Assembly: GCF_020193575.1 (NCBI RefSeq)
Contig: NZ_JADYVD010000054.1
Span: forward strand, 1-51,077
Origin: Ensifer sp. IC4062
Lineage (GTDB): Bacteria > Pseudomonadota > Alphaproteobacteria > Rhizobiales > Rhizobiaceae
DNA length: 51,077 bases
Direction: 5' to 3'
The translations under genes and the position numbers were made by a program. Of the stretch, positions 27,513-36,218 are shown piece after piece; position 1 is the stretch's first letter, and every line of letters starts with the position of its first letter. The notes under the pieces were generated by a model that saw only the letters and a list, made by a program, of their open reading frames with translations, searched no databases and had not been told where the DNA came from.

Positions 27513-28949
27513 ATGCGAAACGATCGCCTTAGCCTCGAAGAAATTGCGCGGCAGGTAGATGCCAAGGCATTAGATTACTGCGCCCTCAGCGACCGTATCT
27601 GGTCTATGCCGGAGTTGGCTTTTGAGGAGCATCGTTCAGTTGCCGAGCAGTGCACCATCCTGGAGCGGGAAGGATTTCGCATCACGACGAATGCCGGCGG
27701 CATTCCGACCGCTTTTGTTGCGGAGTACGGGCAAGGCGGGCCGGTTGTCGGGATCCTCGGAGAATACGATGCGCTGCCGGAGCTTTCGCAGGTGCCCGGT
27801 TCACTCAAACACGAGTTTGCCACACAAGGCGCAGACGGCCATGGCTGTGGCCATAATCTTCTGGGGGCCGGCTCGGCCCTGGCAGCTGCTGCATTAAAGG
27901 AAGCGCTTGCGATCGAAGGCATCGCTGGTACGGTGCGCTACTATGGCTGCCCGGCGGAGGAAAGTGGTGGTGGGAAGACCTATCTGGCGCGCGCTGGCCT
28001 CTTCGATGATGTTGATGTTGCTTTCTGTTGGCATCCGCATGTCATCAATGAGGTTTCTGCTACGTCCACCCTCGCTGAAATCCAAGTATATTTCCGCTTT
28101 CATGGGCGGGCGACACATGCCGCTATGTCGCCGCATATGGGCCGTAGCGCGCTGGACGCGGTCGAATTGATGAACGTTGGTGTGAACTATATGCGAGAGC
28201 ATATGCCCACAGATGCACGCGTGCACTATGCGGTTACCCACACCGGTGGCGACGCGCCAAATACCGTTCAAGCTTATGCAGAATCGCTTTATTCAATCCG
28301 TTCCCCGCTCTTGCCGGATGCTCAAAGACTCTTCGCGCGCGTCAAAAAGATTGCTGAAGGCGCCGCCTTGATGACCGAGACCACTCTTGTCGTTCAGATT
28401 GCGGGTGGCAGCTCAAACATTATTCCGAACAGGGTGCTGCAGGAAGTGATGTACGAGAACCTATGCCGCATCGGTCCGCCCACCTTCGACGAAGCTGATT
28501 ACGCCTTCGCAAAGCAGCTTCGCGAGACGGCATTAGCGGAGGAGAGCGTCACAGCAAATATTTCGTCTCGCGACCCTTCGCTGAGTTCCAAGATTTTCCA
28601 CGAAGGAGTGCTTTCGCTGTCCTCGCGGGAGGAGGTGGAAATGGGTACAACGGACGTCGGAGACGTCAGTTGGATTGTGCCGACGGCGCAATGTCATACA
28701 GCGTGCTTTGCCATCGGCACCGAATTTCACACTTGGCAGCTGGTGACGCAGGGGAAACTACCAGCGGCTCACAAAGGTATGATCCTAGCGGCACGAACCA
28801 TAGCAACCACAGCCGCAGACTGCCTGCGCAACCCGGCAATCATTATTCGCGCCAGAGCAGAACTCAAGGAGCGACTTGGCAGCCACTCATATGTATGTCC
28901 GATCCCACCGGAGGTAATGCCTGAGGATCTACGCAAGAAGCTGGCATAG
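27513..28949 (+). CDS. M20-family metallo-aminoacylase/amidohydrolase (AbgB-like)
   Basis: 478 aa from the ATG at 27513 (GAGGAA about 10 nt upstream). M20D peptidase features include the metal-binding GHGCGHNL (C112, H114), CPAEESGGG (E149, E150), WHPH (H174, H176) and the dimerisation lid starting VYFRFHGRATHAAMSPHMGR. It resembles subunit B of p-aminobenzoyl-glutamate hydrolase and related N-acyl amino-acid amidohydrolases, which split an amide bond with Zn or Mn. No signal peptide. It leads a plus-strand series (dipeptide ABC transporter, CapA-like protein) but is now separated from it by an IS5-type element. A role on imported N-acyl amino acids or peptides is inferred. Confidence 0.85.
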   Translation: MRNDRLSLEEIARQVDAKALDYCALSDRIWSMPELAFEEHRSVAEQCTILEREGFRITTNAGGIPTAFVAEYGQGGPVVGILGEYDALPELSQVPGSLKHEFATQGADGHGCGHNLLGAGSALAAAALKEALAIEGIAGTVRYYGCPAEESGGGKTYLARAGLFDDVDVAFCWHPHVINEVSATSTLAEIQVYFRFHGRATHAAMSPHMGRSALDAVELMNVGVNYMREHMPTDARVHYAVTHTGGDAPNTVQAYAESLYSIRSPLLPDAQRLFARVKKIAEGAALMTETTLVVQIAGGSSNIIPNRVLQEVMYENLCRIGPPTFDEADYAFAKQLRETALAEESVTANISSRDPSLSSKIFHEGVLSLSSREEVEMGTTDVGDVSWIVPTAQCHTACFAIGTEFHTWQLVTQGKLPAAHKGMILAARTIATTAADCLRNPAIIIRARAELKERLGSHSYVCPIPPEVMPEDLRKKLA

Positions 28950-29186
28950 GTGGTTGCTGGCTATTTTGTGCAATACCCTCGATGATTAGAGCTCAACCAG
29001 ACGACATGACACTCCATGGCTCGCCCTACAGCTTTCGCTATGCGTGCCGCCGGTGATCGACAATCTGTCGCAACTTGCGATGTCAATGGCATTCCGTCGC
29101 GCCCGACCCTCTTGCGACCGACGAAGATGCGATGTTCCTGTAAAGCCATTGCACCAAATCGAAGAACCTCAAGCGCAGGACGCTAG

Positions 29187-30006
29187 GCTGTAGTGACAAT
29201 TTAATCACTTGAGCCAGAGCATGATGCTTGCGAGTTTGACCAAGCCGAGGAAGTGGGCGGCGAGTTTGCCGTAGCGGATGGCGATGCGCCGCCACTGCTT
29301 ACGTTTGGCGAAGAAGCCCTCGATGCCCCAGCGGTTCTTGTAAGCGATCTTGTCGTAGCCATGTTGGTATTTGCGATGGCGACGCGGCGGGATGACCGGT
29401 TCACCGCCTTGGTCGAGGATGACGTCGTGCTAGCGACGGCATCATAGGCGGTCGGCGATCACTTGGGCGGCCGGCAGGCCCTCGACCAGTTCACAAGCTG
29501 GCGCCATGTCGTACTGCTGACCGGGCCCAACCGCGAAACGGACCGGCAGGCCGAGCGCGTCTACGACCGCGTGAAGCTTGGTGCCGAAACCGCTGCGGGA
29601 GCGACCGAGAGCCTGGGCTTCAGGTCCCCCTTTTGCGCCGTGCCCCGACCGCTTGTGCTTGGGCGCGAATGACGCTCGCATCAGGCATCATCCATTCCAG
29701 GTCTGGATCGCTGGCGACCGCTTCGAACAGCCGGTCGAACACGCCTGCCTCAATCCAGCGGTAGTAACGCCGCTTTGCCGTCTGGTGGGAACCGAACCGT
29801 TCCCGCAGGTCGCGCCAGCGCGCACCCGAGCGCGCCATTCATTACAGCGCGTCGAAGAAGCGCCGGCCGTCGCTGCGCGGGCCGCGCTTACCCCTGCCGT
29901 CCGCCCGGAAAGAACGGTTTGATTTGCTCCCGCTGATCGTCACGAAGAACTTCACCTTCAAAAGCTGACCTCCAAAAGCCAGCCGTGAATCTGATATGGC
30001 GCCTGC
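29187..30006 (-). mobile_element. IS5-family element, degenerate, copy 1
   Basis: About 820 bp, almost identical to 47797-48615 and in the same direction. Read leftwards it encodes an IS5-type (IS427-like) transposase in pieces: VLRDDQREQIKPFFPGG, RGPRSDGRRFFDAL, then TAA TGA, MARSGARWRDLRERFG, EWMMPDASVIRAQAQAVGAR. A shift at AAAAGGGGG leads into GGPEAQALGRSRSGFGTKLH, and later KNRWGIEGFFAKRKQWRRIA. The A4G5 shift is probably the programmed one of this group. A frame break near 29890, the double stop, a 1-nt loss after VIADR and another break near 29430 are real lesions. No target duplication was found at this copy. Confidence 0.8.
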
Positions 30007-30376
30007 CAACTCCTGTTCCCACGCGAAATCACCTTCGCATGTTGAGCAAAATTCCCTGCGCCAGCCCTACTAAGCGTTCGTATGCGTAACCCCGATACTT
30101 GCCCCGGTCGAATACAGTCGAGTGCGCTGCAATGCCGCTGGTGCACCAGTCCAGCATTTGCAGCCCGACATTTGCAGGAAATGTGCGGCGAAGTGCGTGA
30201 TCAGCAGGATTTCGGACCGGTCGCCCCGCTATTCTGATAGCGTCTGGGAGGCGCCTGATGGTCACGCGGTCACTGTTCGGATGCTTTGTGATATTCGGCG
30301 ACATTTTAGTGCCATTGCTGCAGGCACGGCGACGCAAAGCGCATTCAAGACTGTCAAAAAGACAAGGGGAATTGAG
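30007..30376. other. 370-nt leader between the IS element and the transporter operon
   Basis: No gene recognised. A minus-strand frame (30337-30029) is open for about 100 codons but resembles nothing I know. AAGGGGAATTGAG directly precedes the ATG at 30377 and supplies the ribosome site. Confidence 0.45.
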
Positions 30377-31966
30377 ATGACAATCACACGACGTACCTTC
30401 ATGGAGTCCGCTCTAGCCGCTGGGACTGTATTGGCGCTTGCATCGGCTCTGCGCGCACAGGATAAACAGACCATTCGGATGATCATGGAGGACATCCAGG
30501 TCTTCGACCCGGTCTTTAGTACATCGAGCGCGGCGATCAATCATGCCACGGCGATCTATGACACTCTATTTGCGTTGGACGCTAACCTTCTGCCGCAGCC
30601 GCAAATGGTCGGCAAATGGGACGTATCCGACGACAAGAAGACCTATAAATTCGCGCTCCGCGACGGCTTGGAGTGGCATGACGGGACGCCGGTTACGGCG
30701 GCTGATTGTGTGGCGTCGATCCGTCGTTGGGGCCAAGTTGAGGCGTCCGGTCAACTTCTTCTGGAGAGGGCCGCCGATATTGCAGCGGTGGACGAAACGA
30801 CTTTCAAAATCACACTACGCGAGCCACACGGTCTAGTATTGGAAACTCTCGCGACTACCGGGCAACCGCTGTTCATCATGCGCAAGCAGGACGCGAAGCG
30901 CCCAGCGACTGAGCAAGTGACAACCAACATCGGCTCTGGGCCGTACAGGTTCAACGCGGATCTGACCAAACCGGGTGCGCGTTATGTGTATGATCGCAAC
31001 GAGCAATATGTGCCTCGTGACGAACCGGCCAGCGGGTTCGCAGGAGGCAAGGTCGTGAAAGTCGAACAGCTTATCTGGGAGAACATTCCAGACCCCCAAA
31101 CTGCCCTCGCGGCGCTGCAGTCTGGTGAGGTAGATTTCTGGATGACGCCGGTCGCAGATCTATTTCCCACAATTGAAAGCGATCCTGGCCTCGTACTCGA
31201 CACCTTGGGGCAAAACGGTTCGGATTGGCTCGTGCGGATGAACTTTCTGCAGCCGCCGTTTAACAACGTCAAGATGCGTCAGGCCTTGTTGCACCTGATC
31301 GACCAGAAAGTCTTCCTGAGATTGTTATCCCCAGACCCGAAATTCGGCCGGACCGTCTCGTCGATGTTTGGAGTCGGATCGCCCTACTCGAGTGACGTGA
31401 ATACGGACTGGTTCAAGGAGGGGGGCGATCTCGCGAAGGCGAAGCAACTGATCGCCGAGTCCGGATATGCCGGTGAAAAGGTTGTCATCCTTGACCCGAC
31501 GGATTGGCCCGAAGGCAACCTGGCATCGCAGTTGCTCGCCAACGTGCTGCAGAAGGCCGGCATCAATGCCGAGCTTGCCCCGATGACCTGGAGCGAACTG
31601 GTTGTGCGGCGGGCCAAGAAGGAGCCAGTGGCAGAGGGTGGATGGAGCCTCCTAATCACCTATTTCTCAGATTTCGAGATTCGTGATCCGATGGCGACGT
31701 CCCTTATGCTCATGAACGGCGAAAAGGCCTGGTACGGCTGGCCTCAGAACGAGGAATACGAAGCGCTGCGAGCGAAATGGCCTGATACTGAGACACAGGA
31801 AGAGCGTAAGGAATTGGCTCGAGAGATGCAGCGTATATGGTGGGATTACGTCGGTGTTGTGTTCCTTTGCCAGACGTTGACGCCCACAGCTCGTAGCAAA
31901 TCACTCGTGGATATGATCAGGTTCCCGTCGATAGAACGGCCCATGTGGAACATGCGGAAAGTCTAA
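30377..31966 (+). CDS. Dipeptide/oligopeptide ABC transporter, substrate-binding protein (SBP family 5)
   Basis: 529 aa from the ATG at 30377 (AAGGGG upstream); the open frame extends further upstream but without homology. The N-terminus is a likely Tat signal, MTITRRTFMESALAAGTVLA, with twin Arg followed by a hydrophobic stretch and ALRAQD. Family-5 features follow: SAAINHATAIYDTLFALD, GKWDVSDDKKTYKFALRDGL, EWHDGTPVTAADCVASIRRW, FNNVKMRQALLHLIDQKVFL. It captures a peptide or similar ligand in the periplasm for the permeases encoded immediately downstream. The ligand cannot be inferred. Confidence 0.9.
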   Translation: MTITRRTFMESALAAGTVLALASALRAQDKQTIRMIMEDIQVFDPVFSTSSAAINHATAIYDTLFALDANLLPQPQMVGKWDVSDDKKTYKFALRDGLEWHDGTPVTAADCVASIRRWGQVEASGQLLLERAADIAAVDETTFKITLREPHGLVLETLATTGQPLFIMRKQDAKRPATEQVTTNIGSGPYRFNADLTKPGARYVYDRNEQYVPRDEPASGFAGGKVVKVEQLIWENIPDPQTALAALQSGEVDFWMTPVADLFPTIESDPGLVLDTLGQNGSDWLVRMNFLQPPFNNVKMRQALLHLIDQKVFLRLLSPDPKFGRTVSSMFGVGSPYSSDVNTDWFKEGGDLAKAKQLIAESGYAGEKVVILDPTDWPEGNLASQLLANVLQKAGINAELAPMTWSELVVRRAKKEPVAEGGWSLLITYFSDFEIRDPMATSLMLMNGEKAWYGWPQNEEYEALRAKWPDTETQEERKELAREMQRIWWDYVGVVFLCQTLTPTARSKSLVDMIRFPSIERPMWNMRKV

Positions 31967-31971
31967 AGCAG

Positions 31972-32913
31972 ATGGCGCCGTACATCCTTCGCAGGATGGT
32001 TTCGGCCATCGCCGTTATGGCGATGGTCGGAATCTTCGTCTTTCTTCTAATCAGGTTGACCCCGGGTGACCCGGCAGCGGTCATGGCCGGACGGAACGCG
32101 ACCGAACAAATCATCGCCGGCATCCGCGAGCAACTGGGGTTGAACGAGCCCTTGCCGGTTCAGTTCATCCACTGGCTATCGGCGATGCTGCACGGGGACT
32201 TCGGCACCTCGATTTTCTCTGGCCGTCCGGTTCTCGAACTCCTCCTACAGCGGCTGGAGCCAACCAATTCGCTGTCGATCCTGACCTTGGCTCTTTCGGT
32301 GGCGGTCGGGGTGTCGTTCGGCATCCAAGCGGCGTGGCGCGCCGGTGGCCTCGTGGATCGACTTCTCACCGTCTTCTCGGCGTTCGGGTATTCTGTTCCG
32401 GTGTTCGTCATCGGCTACTTCCTCGTCTACCTACTCGCGATTAGTGTCGCATGGCTGCCCGTCCAAGGATACGCGCCCATCGAAGAGGGGTTCGGCGATT
32501 GGTTTTCACACCTGATCCTGCCCACCATCGCCTTGAGCCTGCCCTTCATTGCGTTCGTCGCCCGCGTCACACGTGCGAGTATGCTTGAGGTGCTATCCGA
32601 AGACTACATGCGCACCGCGGCGGCCAAGGGTGCCTCGTCCTATGCGATGCTCGTTCACCATGCCCTAAAGAACGCCGGCGTTCCTATCCTGACCGTGATC
32701 GGCCTCAGCTTCGCCTACCTTATCGGCGGAGTTGTGCTCACCGAAACGGTGTTCAATATTCCTGGCGTCGGGCGGCTGGTGGTCGACGCGATCAACAACC
32801 GGGACTATCCGATCATCCAGAGCGTGCTCATCCTCACTTCGGGCGTGTACGTCCTTATCAACCTTGCGGTCGATCTCGCCTATACGCTCATCGACCCCCG
32901 CATCAGGTACTGA
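31972..32913 (+). CDS. ABC transporter permease, DppB type
   Basis: 313 aa from the ATG at 31972, 5 nt after the binding-protein stop. Typical beginning PYILRRMVSAIAVM, then LIRLTPGDPAAVMAG, six predicted membrane segments, and the EAA loop YMRTAAAKGASSYAMLVHHA that docks on the ATPase. The C-terminus ends VDLAYTLIDPRIRY, a family hallmark. It forms the inner-membrane channel with the next gene product. Confidence 0.93.
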   Translation: MAPYILRRMVSAIAVMAMVGIFVFLLIRLTPGDPAAVMAGRNATEQIIAGIREQLGLNEPLPVQFIHWLSAMLHGDFGTSIFSGRPVLELLLQRLEPTNSLSILTLALSVAVGVSFGIQAAWRAGGLVDRLLTVFSAFGYSVPVFVIGYFLVYLLAISVAWLPVQGYAPIEEGFGDWFSHLILPTIALSLPFIAFVARVTRASMLEVLSEDYMRTAAAKGASSYAMLVHHALKNAGVPILTVIGLSFAYLIGGVVLTETVFNIPGVGRLVVDAINNRDYPIIQSVLILTSGVYVLINLAVDLAYTLIDPRIRY

Positions 32914-32914
32914 T

Positions 32915-33793
32915 ATGATCTCCTCTGCTAACATTGACGCCGTGCCGACCACTCCACTAGGGCTTTCGAATCTTCCCCGGCTCGCAAGGCGGTATCCGCT
33001 GGTCTTGCTCGGCGGTGGCCTCCTAATGCTCCTGATCATCCTAGCGCTGGCCGCACCGCTTTACGCTGGTGATCCCCAGAACATGGATCCGTTCGTCCGC
33101 CTGCAGCCGCCATCTGCCGAGCACTGGTTCGGGACTGACAATCTGGGTCGGGACGTGTTCGCCCGAACCGTTTACGGGGCGCGGATCTCCATGATGGTGG
33201 GTCTGATATCGGCTCTATTGGCGGCTTGTACTGGGTTGCTGATGGGTGTCGTCGCAGGATACGTGCACAGATTCGACAACGTCATCATGCGCGTCATGGA
33301 TGCCTTGATGTCGATCCCGACCATCTTGCTGGCCATCGCCCTCATCTCCTTGACGGGTCCCGGGATCGGCATCCTGATCGTCGCCGTGACACTTCCTCAG
33401 ACGCCAAGCGTGACCCGGCTTGTGCGCTCGGTGGTAGTGAGCGTGCGCGAGCGCCCTTACGTGGAGGCGGCGGTCTGCGGCGGCGCGCGGTTGCCGAAGG
33501 TTCTGCGGCGACACATTCTTCCGAGCACAATACCGCCTCTCATGGTACAGAGCGCCATAGTCTGCGCAGATGCGATTATGATCGAAGCGGGGCTAAGCTT
33601 CCTAGGCGTCGGCGTACCACCCGAGATCCCAAGCTGGGGCAACATGATCTCAAGCTCGCGCGTCTATCTCGCCTCCGCGCCGCTGACGATCTTCGCTCCC
33701 GGCATCTTTCTCACGCTCACGGTCTTGGCGGTCAATCTCTTAGGTGATGGCCTGCGAGATCTATTCGATCCCCGTGCGAAACGGAGGCGCTGA
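32915..33793 (+). CDS. ABC transporter permease, DppC type
   Basis: 292 aa from the ATG at 32915, 1 nt after the previous stop. It has the DppC N-terminal helix, the periplasmic HWFGTDNLGRDVFARTVYGA motif, membrane segments, and the EAA loop YVEAAVCGGARLPKVLRRHI. The end is LLGDGLRDLFDPRAKRR. It pairs with the DppB-type permease. Intact. Confidence 0.93.
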   Translation: MISSANIDAVPTTPLGLSNLPRLARRYPLVLLGGGLLMLLIILALAAPLYAGDPQNMDPFVRLQPPSAEHWFGTDNLGRDVFARTVYGARISMMVGLISALLAACTGLLMGVVAGYVHRFDNVIMRVMDALMSIPTILLAIALISLTGPGIGILIVAVTLPQTPSVTRLVRSVVVSVRERPYVEAAVCGGARLPKVLRRHILPSTIPPLMVQSAIVCADAIMIEAGLSFLGVGVPPEIPSWGNMISSSRVYLASAPLTIFAPGIFLTLTVLAVNLLGDGLRDLFDPRAKRRR

Positions 33794-33794
33794 A

Positions 33795-34844
33795 ATGCTG
33801 ATGCGAGTCTCCAGCGAGGAAAGAAAAATTGAGGGTTTTAGGGAGGATAAGCCCATAGAGAATGACGTGCTTTTGGATGTCCGGGATCTCGAGACCCACT
33901 TCTTTGGCGAAGAGAGCGTCACCCGCGCTCTAGGCGGGGTTAGCTTCCAAGTTAAGAAAGGGGAAACGCTCGGTGTAGTCGGCGAATCCGGTTGCGGCAA
34001 GAGCGTGACAGCGTTGTCCATTATGCGCCTGCTGCCGAAGATGTCCGCCAAGACGGTGGACGGCGAGATTCGCTTTCACGGCCGCAATCTTTTGGATCTG
34101 CCGGAGCGGGAGATGCGCAAGATCCGGGGTGATAAAATCGCCATGATCTTCCAGGAACCAATGACGAGCCTCAACCCGGTCTATACCGTCGGTCGCCAGA
34201 TTGCAGAGGCGGTAGAAATCCATAGCGGCGCCACCCGTTCCGAGGCCCTGGCAAAGGCTGCAGACATGCTGCGCCTCGTCCGTATTGCGGACCCCGAACG
34301 GCGGCTTAGCAGCTATCCCCACGAGATGTCGGGAGGCATGCGCCAGCGTGCCATGATTGCCATGGCACTTGCCTGCTCACCCGAACTCCTGATTGCCGAC
34401 GAGCCGACCACGGCCCTCGATGTCACCATCCAAGCGCAGATCCTGCGGCTGATCGTCGATCTGAAGGAGCGCACGGGAACTGCGGTGATGTTCATCACCC
34501 ATGACCTTGGCGTCGTGGCCGAGACCTGCCAGCGCGTGATCGTGATGTATGCCGGCGGGATCGTCGAGCAGGCAACGGTGACAGATCTCTTCGCGCGTCC
34601 CATGCATCCGTACACAAGAGCTCTCATGAGCTCGGTCCCGGACAGACGACGCGGGAAAGAGCGCCGCCTGCCGGAAATTCCTGGCATCGTCCCGAGCCTG
34701 CGCGAGCCCATTATCGGGTGCAGCTTTGCGCCGCGTTGTCCGTTCGCGACCGAAGTCTGCCGGGAGAAGACGCCAGTTCTTAAACAGTACGGCGCGGATC
34801 ACGCGGCCGCCTGCTGGCATGCAGAGAAGGTAGTGAGCGCATGA
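33795..34844 (+). CDS. ABC transporter ATP-binding protein, DppD type
   Basis: 349 aa from the ATG at 33795, chosen for the GGAGG 8 nt upstream, 1 nt after the permease stop. Walker A is VVGESGCGKSVTAL, the signature is EMSGGMRQRAMIAMAL, Walker B is LLIADEPTTALDVT, then the H-loop FITHDLGVV. The C-terminal oligopeptide-transport extension has the Cys-rich CSFAPRCPFATEVC motif. It energises import together with the DppF-type subunit. The N-terminal ~25 residues (SSEERKIEGFREDKP) are longer than usual. Confidence 0.93.
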   Translation: MLMRVSSEERKIEGFREDKPIENDVLLDVRDLETHFFGEESVTRALGGVSFQVKKGETLGVVGESGCGKSVTALSIMRLLPKMSAKTVDGEIRFHGRNLLDLPEREMRKIRGDKIAMIFQEPMTSLNPVYTVGRQIAEAVEIHSGATRSEALAKAADMLRLVRIADPERRLSSYPHEMSGGMRQRAMIAMALACSPELLIADEPTTALDVTIQAQILRLIVDLKERTGTAVMFITHDLGVVAETCQRVIVMYAGGIVEQATVTDLFARPMHPYTRALMSSVPDRRRGKERRLPEIPGIVPSLREPIIGCSFAPRCPFATEVCREKTPVLKQYGADHAAACWHAEKVVSA

Positions 34845-35821
34845 GTGGCCCTTTGTTGAAGGTCGAGGAACTGGTAAAACACTATCCGCTCTGTGGTGGG
34901 CTCTTCAATAAAGATCCATTGGTCGTGCGTGCGGTCGAGAGTGTCTCTTTTTCTGTTGAGGCAGGCGAGACACTCTGCATTGTCGGCGAATCAGGATGCG
35001 GCAAGTCCACAATCGCACGGCTCTTGATGCGGCTCGGTGACCCGACGGGTGGCCGCGTACTGCTCGAGGGAACCGATATTGCCAGCCTCAACAAATACGA
35101 GCTTCGAAATTGGCGCCGTCGGATGCAGATGGTCTTTCAGGATCCCTATTCGTCGTTGAACCCGCGGTTAACGGCCGGACAGATCATTACAGAACCCGTC
35201 GAAAACTTCGAGCGTTTGGGCCGCAAAAGGCGCGAAGCCCTTGCGGCGGAGCTTTTACAAAAGGTGGGTCTTGCGCCTGAGATCATGCACAGGCTTCCCT
35301 CAGAGTTGTCGGGCGGTCAGCGCCAGCGGCTTGGGATTGCGCGCGCGTTGTCCCTTAAACCCTCAATCATCGTCGCCGACGAGGCTGTCTCGGCTCTCGA
35401 TGTCTCTGTGCAGGCGCAAATCCTGAACTTGCTCGTGGACCTCCAGGAACAAACGGGGGTCTCCTTCGTGTTCATCTCGCATGATCTAGGTGTTGTGGAG
35501 CATATCGGCGATCGCGTGGCCGTCATGTACTTGGGACGGATTGTTGAATTGGGAACTTGCGAGGCGCTTTTCGCCAATCCCATGCATCCTTACACGGAGG
35601 CACTGATCGCCGCAGCCCCGGTGCCCGATCCCACACAGGCCCGTTCCGAGGTTCCCGTTGAAGGCGAGGTGCCGAGCCCGGTCAGCCCGCCGAGCGGCTG
35701 TGCGTTCCACCCGCGCTGTCCGCTCGCACAAGAGCGTTGCCGAGTTGAGGTGCCGAAATTGACGCCGATGCCCGATGGACGCACGGTGGCCTGTCATGTA
35801 CGCGCTACGGCTGAAGTCTAA
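34841..35821 (+). CDS. ABC transporter ATP-binding protein, DppF type
   Basis: 326 aa, overlapping the previous gene by 4 nt (ATGA), so translationally coupled. Walker A is IVGESGCGKSTIARLL, the signature is ELSGGQRQRLGIARAL, and Walker B is SIIVADEAVSALDVSV with Ala in place of the usual Pro after Asp-Glu. The H-loop is FISHDLGVVEHI and the C-terminal Cys motif is CAFHPRCPLAQERC. Last gene of the transporter; the next gene starts about 400 nt later. Confidence 0.93.
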   Translation: MSGPLLKVEELVKHYPLCGGLFNKDPLVVRAVESVSFSVEAGETLCIVGESGCGKSTIARLLMRLGDPTGGRVLLEGTDIASLNKYELRNWRRRMQMVFQDPYSSLNPRLTAGQIITEPVENFERLGRKRREALAAELLQKVGLAPEIMHRLPSELSGGQRQRLGIARALSLKPSIIVADEAVSALDVSVQAQILNLLVDLQEQTGVSFVFISHDLGVVEHIGDRVAVMYLGRIVELGTCEALFANPMHPYTEALIAAAPVPDPTQARSEVPVEGEVPSPVSPPSGCAFHPRCPLAQERCRVEVPKLTPMPDGRTVACHVRATAEV

Positions 35822-36218
35822 CCCCCGATTGTGGAAATTGCAGCGGAACATTTCGCTGGCGCGTCCCTCGTTCGATGATGTGTCACTGAACCCACATATG
35901 AATTAGCATGAAGGCTTTGTATTCATGCGGAATTCAGCCTTCGGGAAGGAGCCATGGTGCGGCGCGATCGGAAACAAAGGAACGTCATGCACTGATGGAC
36001 GCGCGCCGGAATTGCGAGAGTTGACGCGCCATTGCACCAAGCAGCAAGTGGAGCGGCCAACGAACCAGTCCCCATGCGCAAATGTTGGCATTTGCCCGCA
36101 TGTGGCGTGACTGGTGGATATTCCTGACTGCCGCCGGCTTCACGGCTGCGAGAGGGCGTCTGGTCGGCTGGGCAGTTCATCTTATCCAGAATTTGGAACC
36201 ACGTTATGGAGTTTAGCT
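35822..36218. other. 397-nt gap between the transporter operon and the capA-like gene
   Basis: No gene recognised and no clear terminator. The gap is long enough for a separate promoter for the capA-like gene. GGAG at about 36207-36210 serves the ATG at 36219. Confidence 0.45.

Noticed and set aside
29620..29681. AAAAGGGGG frame change in the IS5-type transposase as a lesion
   Set aside because: The position and sequence fit a programmed -1 shift between orfA and orfB in this IS group, so it is not counted among the inactivating lesions.
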